Assembly (NCBI GenBank): GCA_964495885.1
Contig: CAZBWO010000013.1
Span: forward strand, 39,321 to 103,320
Source: PALG01 sp964495885
GTDB lineage: Bacteria; Bacteroidota; Bacteroidia; Flavobacteriales; Flavobacteriaceae
Reading direction: 5' to 3'
DNA: 64,000 bases
Position 1 is the stretch's first letter. The number at the start of each line of letters is the position of its first letter. The position numbers and the translations under genes are program-made. The notes under the pieces were generated by a model. It did no database searches. It was not told the origin of the DNA and saw nothing but the letters and a program-made list of their open reading frames with translations. Below, one piece after another: positions 51,984 to 60,916 of this stretch.

Positions 51984-52187
51984 CTAATCTTTTGTTACTT
52001 TTTGACAACGAACTTGTCTCTTTTCCTTTTTGTAAAACAGCGCAAAGAAAAAAGAATAGCTAAAGAGCACTACAAAAGGAACATACTCCCCAAAGGCAGT
52101 ATCTTTAAACAAGAAACTAAAAAGTAGCAATAGGGAGGCCCATATAAGGGAGGTCCAAATTAGTTTGCTTTTGAAATATTTTTTCAT
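51984..52187 (-). CDS. Small membrane protein, unknown
   Basis: A 67-residue protein with two hydrophobic segments (about 10-25 and 32-50) and a basic tail (KKEKRQVRCQKVTKD). No family recognised. It lies between the thioredoxin and rhodanese genes on the same strand, with gaps of about 60 bp. Confidence 0.55.
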   Translation of the reverse strand: MKKYFKSKLIWTSLIWASLLLLFSFLFKDTAFGEYVPFVVLFSYSFFFALFYKKEKRQVRCQKVTKD

Positions 52188-52245
52188 AAATAAGGTTTAA
52201 TCATAGGTATGCAAATAGTTGAAAATGTTACAAAATTCTGTGAAG

Positions 52246-52857
52246 TTATACCTTCACTGAACATCCAATAGCCCTAGTTTCCTTTACACTCACTTCTTTT
52301 CCTTCCAACAACTCATACACAGCATTTGCCAAAAAACGTTCTTTTACGGCTTCCGCATTGCGTACATTATCATCTATGGCTCCTATATATTTTACGATCA
52401 ACCCCTTGTTTTCCCTTTGTAATAAAAAAATATGTGGGGTTTTGGTAGCGCCAAAGGTTTCGTATAGGGTATGCGATTCATCATATAAATACGGAAAAGT
52501 AAACCCTTTGTCTTTTGCTTTTTGTTGCATTTTCTCAAAAGTATCTGCCGATTGCACTTCAGGATTATTCGGATTAATGGCAATGACCGGAAATCCTTTT
52601 GATTTAAACTCTGCATCCAAAGCTATGATTCGGTCTTCACTGGCCACGGCATAGGGGCAAGTATTACAGGTGAAAATTACGATAAATCCTTTGGCATCTG
52701 GATAATCTGCGAAAGACACCATGGAATTGTCTACATTTTTTAAATTGATATCATCGACGGTATCCCCAATTTGGTACCCGTAAGCGTCTTCAGAAAAACT
52801 ACTAAATGCAATAGTGCCGAAAACGGCAATCACAAGTAAGAATACAAACTTTTTCAT
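52246..52857 (-). CDS. Secreted thioredoxin-fold (AhpC/TSA-redoxin) protein
   Basis: A 203-residue protein with signal MKKFVFLLVIAVFGTIAFSS and redoxin fold. The redox motif is C64-NTC67 in FIVIFTCNTCPYA; the cis-Pro loop is KTPHIFLL. Family members are thioredoxin-like proteins of Bacteroidota, probably periplasmic disulfide exchange. Seven bp downstream of the TlpA-like gene, so co-transcribed. Confidence 0.85.
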   Translation of the reverse strand: MKKFVFLLVIAVFGTIAFSSFSEDAYGYQIGDTVDDINLKNVDNSMVSFADYPDAKGFIVIFTCNTCPYAVASEDRIIALDAEFKSKGFPVIAINPNNPEVQSADTFEKMQQKAKDKGFTFPYLYDESHTLYETFGATKTPHIFLLQRENKGLIVKYIGAIDDNVRNAEAVKERFLANAVYELLEGKEVSVKETRAIGCSVKV

Positions 52858-52864
52858 AGTAACA

Positions 52865-53398
52865 TTATTTTAAAATAGATTGAACTTCAGTTTCCAAGGT
52901 TTCAAAATCAAACGATCGCTCATAAAATATTTTATTCCCATCCTTAACAATTAACGTAGCAGGAATGGCCCCACTCCACAATTCGCTCACTTTGGGAATC
53001 CATTCATTTTCATTGGGAGCATCCAACAAAACAACCTTACTTTGTAATCCTTTCTTTTCCACAAAAGGTATGACCCCACTCTCTAATTTATCTGGGAAAT
53101 CCAGACTCACCAATACTACTTTTACCCCTTTCATGGCATATTGCTTGTTCAACTTTTCAAATGCAGGCAATTCCTTGACACAGGGCTTACACCAAGTAGC
53201 CCAAAAGTTAAGAACATACACGGTTCCATCTTTCTTGTTTAGATAATCCTTTTCAAAAGTGGCAAAATCTATAGAAGGGATTGAGGATTCCAAAGTAATT
53301 TCGGAAGAAGGTGCTTCTGCAAGAGCCTCTTTCTCTTCCGAGGTCTCCTTGCAGGAACTCCATAATACCAACAGGATTAAAGGAATAAGATACTTCAT
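52865..53398 (-). CDS. TlpA-like thioredoxin lipoprotein
   Basis: A 177-residue lipoprotein (MKYLIPLILLVLWSSC, C16) with a thioredoxin fold and active site W-C70-KPC73 in NFWATWCKPCVKELP; the cis-Pro loop is AIPATLIV. TlpA/ResA-type proteins reduce periplasmic disulfides, for example in cytochrome c maturation. It is divergent from marR, whose palindromic operator lies in the shared region. Confidence 0.9.
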   Translation of the reverse strand: MKYLIPLILLVLWSSCKETSEEKEALAEAPSSEITLESSIPSIDFATFEKDYLNKKDGTVYVLNFWATWCKPCVKELPAFEKLNKQYAMKGVKVVLVSLDFPDKLESGVIPFVEKKGLQSKVVLLDAPNENEWIPKVSELWSGAIPATLIVKDGNKIFYERSFDFETLETEVQSILK

Positions 53399-53515
53399 GT
53401 TTTAAATCTAACGAAGAAATCCCGCTTCATGAAAGGTTTTAACGTTTACTTAAGAGCCATCTGCAATAAACATCACAAATTTTTGTTAAATGCTTTTTAC
53501 ATGATAAAATTTAAT

Positions 53516-53534
53516 TACATTTGTATATACAAAT
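53516..53534 (+). promoter_or_regulatory. MarR operator overlapping a -7 box
   Basis: A perfect 16-bp palindrome, ATTTGTATATACAAAT (53519-53534), overlaps the -7 box TACATTTG (53516-53523) of marR, 15 bp before its ATG. A second, weaker inverted pair ATTGT/ACAAT follows. Autoregulation by the MarR protein is likely; the divergent tlpA-like gene could also be affected. Confidence 0.6.
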
Positions 53535-53549
53535 ATTGTTAATACAATT

Positions 53550-54005
53550 ATGAACATAGAGGAAGTCATTCAAAACAGAAATCCACTTACACCCGCTAGT
53601 AAAACAATAGTAAATATCATGTTTACAAGTAGACGTGTTGAAGAAGGTGCATTAGTGGTCTTTAAGGAACATGATTTAACTCATCAACAATATAATGTAT
53701 TACGAATATTGCGCGGCCAGCAGGGAAAACCAGCTAATCTTTCTACCATTCAAGAGCGAATGATCGATAAAAGCAGCAACACCACAAGATTGATAGATAA
53801 GCTTATCAAAAAGGAATTGGTTAAACGCCAGGTTTGTGAAAAAAACCGTAGAAAGATTGAAGTGTTCATCACCTCCAAAGGGATGGACTTACTCAAAACA
53901 CTTGACCCAATTATTGAAAACCTCAACAAAGAACTAGTGAATAACCTTTCCAATAAAGAATTGGAAACCTTAAATAATCTCTTAGATAAATTACGAAAAG
54001 AATGA
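53550..54005 (+). CDS. MarR-family transcriptional regulator
   Basis: A 151-residue winged-helix dimer: HDLTHQQYNVLRILRGQQGKPANLSTIQERMIDKSS with recognition helix NTTRLIDKLIKKELVKRQ and wing CEKNRRKIEVFITSKG. No conserved Cys like OhrR. It overlaps the nitroreductase by 4 bp (ATGA) and is followed by yceI; this trio is common in Bacteroidota and probably responds to quinones or oxidants. Confidence 0.9.
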   Translation: MNIEEVIQNRNPLTPASKTIVNIMFTSRRVEEGALVVFKEHDLTHQQYNVLRILRGQQGKPANLSTIQERMIDKSSNTTRLIDKLIKKELVKRQVCEKNRRKIEVFITSKGMDLLKTLDPIIENLNKELVNNLSNKELETLNNLLDKLRKE

Positions 54006-54634
54006 ATTCATACATTGAACACTTAAATTGGCGTTATGCCACCAAAAAATTTGATCCTAATAAGCAACTTGATACTCAAGACCTAGCTTTTATAAAAGAA
54101 GCTTTACAATTAAGCGCTTCTTCTTACGGATTACAACCCTACGAAATACTTATCATTGAGGATGAATCAATTAGGGAAAACCTTAAAAAAGCCGCCTGGA
54201 ACCAATCGCAAATCACCGATGCCTCCTATGTAATTGTGTTTGCCAATAAAACCAACTTTGGTGACGAATTGATTGATGACTACATTGAAAATGTAGCTTC
54301 TACCCGAGAACTGGAAAAAGAAAGCTTGCAACAATATGGGGATTTCATGAAGAAAACCTTGGGAGCCCTTTCTCAAGATGAAAAGGCAATTTGGACCTCA
54401 AAGCAAACCTACATTGCCTTAGGAAATTTACTTTCTGCAGCGGCACACAAAAAAATAGACGTTTGCCCAATGGAAGGTTTTGTTGCTGAAGAAGTGAACA
54501 GCATCCTAAACCTTGAAGAACGCAACCTCAATGCCTCGGTGATTGCCACGATTGGATACCGAAGCGAAGATGATAAAACCCAACATTACGCGAAGGTGCG
54601 TAAACCACAATCTAAATTATTCAAAACCGTTTAA
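54002..54634 (+). CDS. NAD(P)H nitroreductase (NfsB/FMN type)
   Basis: A 210-residue FMN enzyme starting LNWRYATKKFDPNKQL, the NfsB-like FMN-binding start, with PYEILIIEDESIRENLKKAAWNQSQI and a late GYRSEDDK. It reduces nitroaromatics or quinones with NAD(P)H. Coupled to marR (4-bp overlap), 8 bp before yceI. Confidence 0.9.
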   Translation: MNSYIEHLNWRYATKKFDPNKQLDTQDLAFIKEALQLSASSYGLQPYEILIIEDESIRENLKKAAWNQSQITDASYVIVFANKTNFGDELIDDYIENVASTRELEKESLQQYGDFMKKTLGALSQDEKAIWTSKQTYIALGNLLSAAAHKKIDVCPMEGFVAEEVNSILNLEERNLNASVIATIGYRSEDDKTQHYAKVRKPQSKLFKTV

Positions 54635-54642
54635 ATTTAAAA

Positions 54643-55209
54643 ATGATGAAAAGAACAATGCAAACTACCATTTTGGCCCTAACCGTTGTGGCCACCTCCT
54701 TTGCGAACCCAATTAAGGAGAAAAAAGAAGTTACCCAAAGCACCATTACTTGGCTGGGTAAAAAAGTAACCGGAGAACACACGGGAACGATCCAATTGCA
54801 AAGCGGATACCTAAACGTGGACGGCGACCAAATTGTAGGTGGAACATTTGTGATTGATATGACCAGTATTGCCGTAACAGACCTTGAAGGTGAATGGAAA
54901 GACAAACTGGAAGGCCACCTGAACTCTGATGATTTCTTTGGAGTAAATGATTATCCTACCGCTACCCTAGTGGTAAACAATGCCACCAAAAATGGGAATA
55001 CCTACACCGTGAATGGAGATATTACCATTAAAGGCACCACCCAACCTATTACCTTTGATTTGGTGATGGACGGAAACACTGCGACTACTTCCCTAACGAT
55101 AGACCGTACCAAGTTTGGTATCGTGTATAAGTCTGGAAGTATTTTTGACGGACTGAAGGACAAAGCCATCTATGATGACTTTACACTAGATGTAACCTTA
55201 AATTTTTAA
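54643..55209 (+). CDS. YceI-family secreted lipid-binding protein
   Basis: A 188-residue protein with signal peptide (MMKRTMQTTILALTVVATSFA) and a YceI lipocalin-like barrel: STITWLGKKVTGEHTG, DLEGEWKDKLEGHLNSDDFF, NGDITIKGTTQPITF, TIDRTKFGIVYKSGS. YceI proteins bind polyisoprenoids or quinone-like molecules in the periplasm. Last gene of the marR operon; the trp leader starts 42 bp later. Confidence 0.93.
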   Translation: MMKRTMQTTILALTVVATSFANPIKEKKEVTQSTITWLGKKVTGEHTGTIQLQSGYLNVDGDQIVGGTFVIDMTSIAVTDLEGEWKDKLEGHLNSDDFFGVNDYPTATLVVNNATKNGNTYTVNGDITIKGTTQPITFDLVMDGNTATTSLTIDRTKFGIVYKSGSIFDGLKDKAIYDDFTLDVTLNF

Positions 55210-55216
55210 GGAAAAG

Positions 55217-55247
55217 TTGGTGGGTTTCAAATTCATTTCTATATTTG
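55217..55247 (+). promoter_or_regulatory. trp operon promoter (TTG-N20-TATATTTG)
   Basis: TTG (55217-55219), 20-nt spacer, TATATTTG (55240-55247). Transcription would start near 55251-55254, within a few bases of the leader ATGs, so the leader peptide is read from an almost leaderless mRNA. Confidence 0.75.
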
Positions 55248-55251
55248 AGAC

Positions 55252-55314
55252 ATGAATATGAAACAACAACATACTTGGTGGTGGAATAAATTACGAAATG
55301 AAGTCGTGAGCTAG
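55252..55314 (+). CDS. trpL: trp operon leader peptide (Trp-Trp-Trp)
   Basis: A 20-codon frame, ATG at 55252 or 55258, encoding M-N-M-K-Q-Q-H-T followed by W-W-W (55276-55284), ending at TAG (55312-55314). Three consecutive Trp codons in a 20-residue peptide just before trpE are diagnostic of attenuation. If the transcript starts near 55252, the second ATG (55258) is the more likely start. Confidence 0.92.
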   Translation: MNMKQQHTWWWNKLRNEVVS

Positions 55315-55376
55315 ACCACCTTGTATGTTTACAATATAAACGAAGCCTGTCTATCACGACAGGCTTTTTTGTTTTT
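55303..55376 (+). promoter_or_regulatory. trp attenuator (antiterminator/terminator)
   Basis: Terminator: AAGCCTGT (55343-55350) with ACAGGCTT (55359-55366), then T5-G-T5. Antiterminator: GTCGTGA (55303-55309) with TCACGAC (55354-55360), which uses the right arm and loop of the terminator. A further pairing GGTGGT (55277-55282) with ACCACC (55315-55320) involves the Trp codons. A ribosome stalled at WWW leaves GTCGTGA free; one at the stop codon covers it. Confidence 0.88.
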
Positions 55377-55380
55377 AGTT

Positions 55381-56793
55381 ATGAAACAATACACCTTAAA
55401 AACCTATTCCAAAAAGCTGTTGGCAGATACCCTTACGCCCGTTTCGGCCTACTTGCGGTTGCGGGACCGCTTTCCCAATAGCTTACTATTGGAAAGTAGC
55501 GATTATCACGCCAATGACAATAGTTTCAGCTATGTGTGCTGTAATCCCATTGCCTCTATTAAAATTGCTTCGGAAGTGATTACCATCCAATACCCAGATG
55601 GCACCCAAACCATCCAAACGATTACCGATTCTTCCCAAGTACCCGAAGCCTTGGGAGCCTTCCGGAATAGTTTTTCGGTTTCCGAAGATGCGTCCCTTAA
55701 ATTTATTCATAACGGGATTTTTGGATATATGGCTTACGATACGGTGCGGTATTTTGAAAGCATCCCCGTTCAAAAGAAACCACAGTCTTTAGCCATTCCA
55801 GATGTGTACTATGCAGTATACCAAAACATCATTGCCATTAATCATTTCAACAATGAGGCCTATCTGTTTTCGCATTGTTACGATACTGAAAATAACCTCC
55901 ACGAAATAGACAGACTCCTAACTTCCAAGGACTTTGCCGAATATCCCTTCCAACGGAAAGGCGCTGCGCAAACTAACCTTACCGATGCCCAATTCAAAGA
56001 GTTGGTCATGCAATGCAAGGCACATTGTGCCAGAGGGGACGTCTTTCAAATTGTTCCCAGCCGAAGGTTCTCCCAATCGTTTTTAGGGGATGATTTTAAT
56101 GTGTACCGTGCCCTGCGAAGCGTGAACCCTTCCCCCTACCTGTTTTATTTTGACTATGGCGACTTTAAAATCATGGGGAGCTCTCCGGAAGCGCAACTGG
56201 TCATACAAAACAATCAGGCAGAGATACACCCCATTGCAGGTACCTTCAAGCGCAGTGGAAATGACGAACAAGATGCGCAATTGGCAAAATCCCTTTCGGA
56301 AGATGAAAAAGAAAATGCAGAGCATGTCATGTTGGTAGATCTAGCCCGAAATGACTTAAGCAGACACGGAAATAACGTTCAAGTGGAAACCTGTAAGGAA
56401 GTGCAGTTCTTTTCGCATGTCATCCACTTGGTAAGTAAGGTCACTGCAAAGGTAGATGCCCAAAAGGATGGGTTACGCATTGTGGCAGACACCTTTCCGG
56501 CAGGTACGTTAAGTGGTGCCCCAAAACACAAGGCCATGCAATTATTGGAACAGTATGAAACCGTAAACCGTGGTTGTTATGGTGGGGCCATTGGTTTTAT
56601 GGATTTCAACGGAAACTTTAACCATGCTATTATCATTCGGTCTTTTGTAAGCAAGAACCACACCTTGTATTATCAGGCAGGGGCGGGTATTGTTTCTGAA
56701 AGTGATGCCGAAAAAGAATTACAGGAAGTCTACCATAAATTGGGAGCGCTCACCCGTGCCATGGAACTGGCCGAAAACTTTACAAACTCATGA
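55381..56793 (+). CDS. trpE: Anthranilate synthase component I
   Basis: A 470-residue chorismate-utilising enzyme making anthranilate with TrpG. N-terminal LLESSD (36-41) is the Trp feedback-binding motif; catalytic motifs are IVPSRRFSQSF, PSPYLFYFDYGD, GSSPEAQL, PIAGTFKRSG, DLARNDLSRHG, TFPAGTLSGAPK. Start ATG 55381 lies just after the attenuator. It overlaps trpG by 4 bp. Confidence 0.96.
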   Translation: MKQYTLKTYSKKLLADTLTPVSAYLRLRDRFPNSLLLESSDYHANDNSFSYVCCNPIASIKIASEVITIQYPDGTQTIQTITDSSQVPEALGAFRNSFSVSEDASLKFIHNGIFGYMAYDTVRYFESIPVQKKPQSLAIPDVYYAVYQNIIAINHFNNEAYLFSHCYDTENNLHEIDRLLTSKDFAEYPFQRKGAAQTNLTDAQFKELVMQCKAHCARGDVFQIVPSRRFSQSFLGDDFNVYRALRSVNPSPYLFYFDYGDFKIMGSSPEAQLVIQNNQAEIHPIAGTFKRSGNDEQDAQLAKSLSEDEKENAEHVMLVDLARNDLSRHGNNVQVETCKEVQFFSHVIHLVSKVTAKVDAQKDGLRIVADTFPAGTLSGAPKHKAMQLLEQYETVNRGCYGGAIGFMDFNGNFNHAIIIRSFVSKNHTLYYQAGAGIVSESDAEKELQEVYHKLGALTRAMELAENFTNS

Positions 56794-57359
56794 AAATACT
56801 GGTGATTGACAATTACGACAGTTTTGTGTACAACCTTGTGCACTATTTGGAAGACCTTGACGCAGAAGTCACTGTCTTCCGGAATGACCAATTTGATCTG
56901 GAGGAAGCGGAAGCGTTTGATAAAATCCTCTTATCCCCAGGCCCGGGGATCCCAGACGAAGCTGGATTACTGAAACCGCTCATTAGGGAGTATGCCGGAA
57001 AGAAACCCATATTGGGGGTATGCTTGGGACAGCAAGCCATTGGGGAAGTCTTTGGAGGCACCCTGCTTAACCTAGAAAAGGTATTCCACGGGGTGGCTAC
57101 CCAAGCCACGATTACAGATCCCAGCGAACCTCTCTTTAAAGGCTTGGGCCCTCAATTGGAAATAGGACGCTATCATTCCTGGGTAGTAGCAAGGGAAGGA
57201 TTCCCAGAGGTATTGAAGATTACTTCGGTGGATGAAAACGACCAGATCATGTCCTTGCGGCATACCCAATACGATATCTGTGGGGTGCAGTTTCACCCCG
57301 AAAGTGTCTTAACCCCCAAGGGCAAACAAATCATTCAAAACTGGTTGGAAACCGAATAA
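56790..57359 (+). CDS. trpG: Anthranilate synthase glutamine amidotransferase (component II)
   Basis: A 189-residue class I amidotransferase with triad C78 (GVCLGQQAIGEVFGG), H169 and E171 (QFHPES). It supplies ammonia to TrpE and may also serve PabB, as the trpG/pabA type often does. Start overlaps trpE, stop 1 bp before trpD. Confidence 0.95.
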   Translation: MKILVIDNYDSFVYNLVHYLEDLDAEVTVFRNDQFDLEEAEAFDKILLSPGPGIPDEAGLLKPLIREYAGKKPILGVCLGQQAIGEVFGGTLLNLEKVFHGVATQATITDPSEPLFKGLGPQLEIGRYHSWVVAREGFPEVLKITSVDENDQIMSLRHTQYDICGVQFHPESVLTPKGKQIIQNWLETE

Positions 57360-57360
57360 G

Positions 57361-58356
57361 ATGAAAGCAATACTCAACAGATTGATACAACACGAAACCC
57401 TTTCTAAGGAAGAGGCCAAAGAGGTGCTCATCCAAATCTCGCAAGGGTCGGTGAATGTGAGTCAGATTGCCGCCTTCATCACCGTATTCATGATGCGCAG
57501 TATCTCCCTTCAGGAATTGGAAGGCTTTAGGGATGCGCTCTTGGAGCTTTGTGTTCCCGTTGATTTGGAAGGCTACGATACCATTGACCTTTGTGGCACT
57601 GGCGGTGACGGGAAAAACACCTTTAATATCTCTACCCTGGCGTCCTTCGTTACTGCAGGCGCAGGGGTGAAAGTCACCAAGCATGGGAACTACGGGGTAT
57701 CTAGTATTAGTGGAAGTAGCAACGTCATGGAAGCCTTGGGGGTTCAGTTTACCAATGACTTGGGCACATTGCAACGCTGTTTGGAGCAGGCCAACATCTG
57801 TGTCCTACACGCTCCCCTTTTCCACCCTGCCATGAAAAATGTGGGCCCCATTAGACGGGAACTGGGGGTAAAGACCTTTTTCAATATGTTGGGACCATTG
57901 GTAAACCCTGCGCGCCCAAAGTACCAGATGGTAGGAGTGTTTAGTTTGGAGCTGGCCCGCCTATACGGGTATCTCTATCAGCAGGGAGACAAACACTACA
58001 GTATTGTACATGCGTTGGATGGGTATGATGAACTCTCCCTTACCGGTGCTGCCAAAGTGATTACCAACAGTAGGGAGTACTACCTTAGCCCAACCGATTT
58101 TCACCTTCCCGTACTTCAAGCTACCGAATTATATGGAGGCGAAACCGTGCAAGCCTCGGCTGCTATTTTTATGGATATCCTGCAAGGCAAGGGCACGGAA
58201 GCCCAGCAGAACGTAGTCTGTGCCAATGCCGCTTTGGCTATTGCCACTGCTACCTCCTGTACCTTGGAGGAGGCCCTTGCAAAAGCCCGTGAATCATTGG
58301 CTTCGGGGAGTGCACTACAAAGCCTTCAGCAACTCATAGACTGTACCAACCCATGA
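57361..58356 (+). CDS. trpD: Anthranilate phosphoribosyltransferase
   Basis: A 331-residue enzyme joining anthranilate and PRPP. PRPP site CGTGGDGKNTFNIST (78-92), KHGNYGVSSISGSSNVMEALG, and metal-binding HALDGYDELSLTG. Overlaps trpC by 4 bp. Confidence 0.96.
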   Translation: MKAILNRLIQHETLSKEEAKEVLIQISQGSVNVSQIAAFITVFMMRSISLQELEGFRDALLELCVPVDLEGYDTIDLCGTGGDGKNTFNISTLASFVTAGAGVKVTKHGNYGVSSISGSSNVMEALGVQFTNDLGTLQRCLEQANICVLHAPLFHPAMKNVGPIRRELGVKTFFNMLGPLVNPARPKYQMVGVFSLELARLYGYLYQQGDKHYSIVHALDGYDELSLTGAAKVITNSREYYLSPTDFHLPVLQATELYGGETVQASAAIFMDILQGKGTEAQQNVVCANAALAIATATSCTLEEALAKARESLASGSALQSLQQLIDCTNP

Positions 58357-59132
58357 CGATCTTAGATACCATAACCGCATACAAGCAAGAGGAAGTAACT
58401 GCCAAACAGAAGGTCTTGCCCGTGGAAGTCCTTCAGCAAAGTAGCTTTTACAAGGCATCTTGTACTCCCTTTGCCGCAAGTGTGAGAACAGGTGTTGGCA
58501 TCATTGCCGAACACAAACGGCGCTCCCCCAGCAAGCAGGTCATTAATGATCAAGTATCCTTACCTGAAGTAGTGCAAGGGTATGAAAAAGCAGGTGCCAG
58601 TGCCCTCTCTATTTTAACAGACACCAGATTCTTTGGGGGCTCCTTAGACGACCTTGCATTGGCGAAAGCACATACTTCCCTTCCGTTGCTTCGGAAGGAG
58701 TTTATCATAGATCCTTACCAAGTGCATGAAAGCAAAGCCTATGGGGCAGATGCCTTGTTGCTGATTGCCGCTTGTCTTTCTTCCGAAGCATTAAAGGACC
58801 TTTCCCAACTGGCAAAGGAATTGGGGTTGGACGTACTCGTGGAAGTACACAATGCTTCCGAGTTGGAAAAGTGCCTACTCCCTTCCGTGGATCTGATTGG
58901 GGTAAACAACCGTAACCTGAAAACCTTTGAAGTATCTATTGATACGAGTAAGGAGCTCGCCCATTGCATCCCTTCAGACTATGTGAAAATATCTGAAAGT
59001 GGTATACAGGACCCCCAAACCGTGCGCATCTTAATGGACTATGGCTACCAAGGATTCCTGATGGGGGAATACTTTATGAAGCATGCCAATCCCGGTAAAG
59101 CCTTAAGTGAATTTATACAACTGCTGCCATGA
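58353..59132 (+). CDS. trpC: Indole-3-glycerol-phosphate synthase
   Basis: A 259-residue TIM barrel. Catalytic region IIAEHKRRSPSK (general acid/base Lys), LLRKEFIIDPYQV, GADALLLIAA, LVEVHNASELE, GVNNRNLKTFEV, ISESGI. It closes the indole ring from CdRP. Separate from trpF, not fused as in E. coli. Overlaps trpF by 4 bp. Confidence 0.96.
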   Translation: MTILDTITAYKQEEVTAKQKVLPVEVLQQSSFYKASCTPFAASVRTGVGIIAEHKRRSPSKQVINDQVSLPEVVQGYEKAGASALSILTDTRFFGGSLDDLALAKAHTSLPLLRKEFIIDPYQVHESKAYGADALLLIAACLSSEALKDLSQLAKELGLDVLVEVHNASELEKCLLPSVDLIGVNNRNLKTFEVSIDTSKELAHCIPSDYVKISESGIQDPQTVRILMDYGYQGFLMGEYFMKHANPGKALSEFIQLLP

Positions 59133-59746
59133 AACCCGCCCTTAAAATATGTGGTATGAAGTATAATACCGATGCAGTCGCTGACTTGGCCCCAGCCTAT
59201 TTGGGCTTTATCTTTTATGAGGGGAGCAAGCGTAATTTTGAAGGCCCCATGCCCGTACTCCCAGAGGAGATTCAGAAAGTGGGAGTGTTTGTGCAGGCGT
59301 CGGTGGAAGAGATTCTGGAAAAGGTACACACCTATTCCTTAAACGTAGTACAATTGCATGGTGGGGAGGACGAAACGTATGTAGCACAACTTCAGGAGGC
59401 ACTACCGAACGTAAAACTATGGAAGGTATTTCATGTAGGGGAGACTTTCAATTTTGCACAACTAGAGCCTTTTGAACCCCTGGTGGATGCCTTTTTACTG
59501 GATACCCAAGGAACGACCTTGGGGGGTACGGGCAAACGTTTCAATTGGAAGGTGCTTGAGCAGTACACAACTACCAAACCTTTGGTATTAAGCGGGGGGA
59601 TTGGCCCAGCGCATCTTTCAGCCATACAGGAATTAATGACAACGTACAACCTACCCATTCACGCCATTGATGTGAACAGTAAGTTTGAACATAGACCCGG
59701 TGAAAAAGATACCACCCTTTTAAAACAATTTATAGATGGATTATAA
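59129..59746 (+). CDS. trpF: Phosphoribosylanthranilate isomerase
   Basis: A 205-residue TIM barrel with catalytic C8 in LKICGMKYNTD and the Asp in IDVNSKFEHRPGEKD. AYLGFIFYEGSKR and VQLHGGED are family motifs. Isomerises PRA to CdRP. Overlaps trpB by 11 bp. Confidence 0.95.
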   Translation: MKPALKICGMKYNTDAVADLAPAYLGFIFYEGSKRNFEGPMPVLPEEIQKVGVFVQASVEEILEKVHTYSLNVVQLHGGEDETYVAQLQEALPNVKLWKVFHVGETFNFAQLEPFEPLVDAFLLDTQGTTLGGTGKRFNWKVLEQYTTTKPLVLSGGIGPAHLSAIQELMTTYNLPIHAIDVNSKFEHRPGEKDTTLLKQFIDGL

Positions 59747-60914
59747 TGTAGACGCCAACGGATATTACGGAAACTTCGGTGGGGCCTTTGTCCCAGAAAT
59801 GCTGTATCCCAACCTTCAGGAATTACGGGAGCAGTATACCACCCTACTTTCCGAAGCGGGATTCCAACAGGAATTTGCCCAATTGCTCAAGGATTATGTG
59901 GGACGCCCCACCCCTTTGTACCATGCCCAGCGCCTTTCTGAGCGCTATGGGGCCAACATCTACCTAAAACGGGAAGACCTCTGCCATACGGGTGCCCATA
60001 AAATAAACAATACCATAGGGCAGATCCTTTTGGCCCAACGCATGGGCAAACAGCGCATCATTGCCGAAACCGGTGCCGGACAACATGGGGTGGCCACGGC
60101 CACGGTCTGCGCGCTTATGGGGATTGAGTGCGTGGTGTATATGGGTAGGGTAGATATGGAACGGCAAGCTCCCAACGTGGCCCGTATGAAAATGTTGGGC
60201 GCTACGGTGGTTCCTGCCACCAGTGGTAGTGAAACCTTAAAGGATGCTACCAATGAAGCCATACGCGATTGGATTAACAATCCTACCAACACCCATTACA
60301 TCATTGGCAGTGTAGTGGGCCCTCATCCCTATCCCGATATGGTGACGCAGTTTCAGAAGGTGATTTCTGATGAGATTGTACAACAATTACAGGAGTTGGG
60401 TATATCGCAGCCTAATTACCTCATTGCCTGTGTGGGTGGTGGCAGCAATGCCGCCGGGGCTTACCATGCCTACCTCCACAACGAAGAAGTACAGCTTATT
60501 GCAGTGGAAGCCGCTGGAAAAGGCATTGACAGTGGGGAAAGCGCAGCCACTTCTGTATTGGGAAGCCCCGGGATTATCCATGGAAGCAAAACCCTGTTGA
60601 TGCAAACCGAAGATGGACAGATTACCGAGCCCTACTCTATTTCGGCGGGGCTGGACTACCCAGGGGTAGGCCCCTTACATGCCCATTTGCATGAAACCGG
60701 GAGGGCCCGATTCCTATCTGTGACCGATGCGGAAGCCATGCAAGCCGGATTGGAACTGTGCCAATTGGAGGGTATTATCCCCGCCATAGAGAGCAGTCAT
60801 GCCTTGGCCGTTTTGGGCACCATGCAATTTCATGCCAACGATACCGTGGTAGTGAACTTAAGCGGCCGTGGTGATAAAGACCTTGACACCTATATTGATT
60901 ATTTTAAGCTGTAA
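59736..60914 (+). CDS. trpB: Tryptophan synthase beta chain
   Basis: A 392-residue PLP enzyme of the TrpB1 type. PLP Lys K89 in EDLCHTGAHKINN, GAGQHGVATA, GGGSNAAG phosphate loop, NLSGRGDKD. It condenses indole with serine. trpA starts 2 bp after its stop. Confidence 0.97.
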   Translation: MDYNVDANGYYGNFGGAFVPEMLYPNLQELREQYTTLLSEAGFQQEFAQLLKDYVGRPTPLYHAQRLSERYGANIYLKREDLCHTGAHKINNTIGQILLAQRMGKQRIIAETGAGQHGVATATVCALMGIECVVYMGRVDMERQAPNVARMKMLGATVVPATSGSETLKDATNEAIRDWINNPTNTHYIIGSVVGPHPYPDMVTQFQKVISDEIVQQLQELGISQPNYLIACVGGGSNAAGAYHAYLHNEEVQLIAVEAAGKGIDSGESAATSVLGSPGIIHGSKTLLMQTEDGQITEPYSISAGLDYPGVGPLHAHLHETGRARFLSVTDAEAMQAGLELCQLEGIIPAIESSHALAVLGTMQFHANDTVVVNLSGRGDKDLDTYIDYFKL

Positions 60915-60916
60915 TT

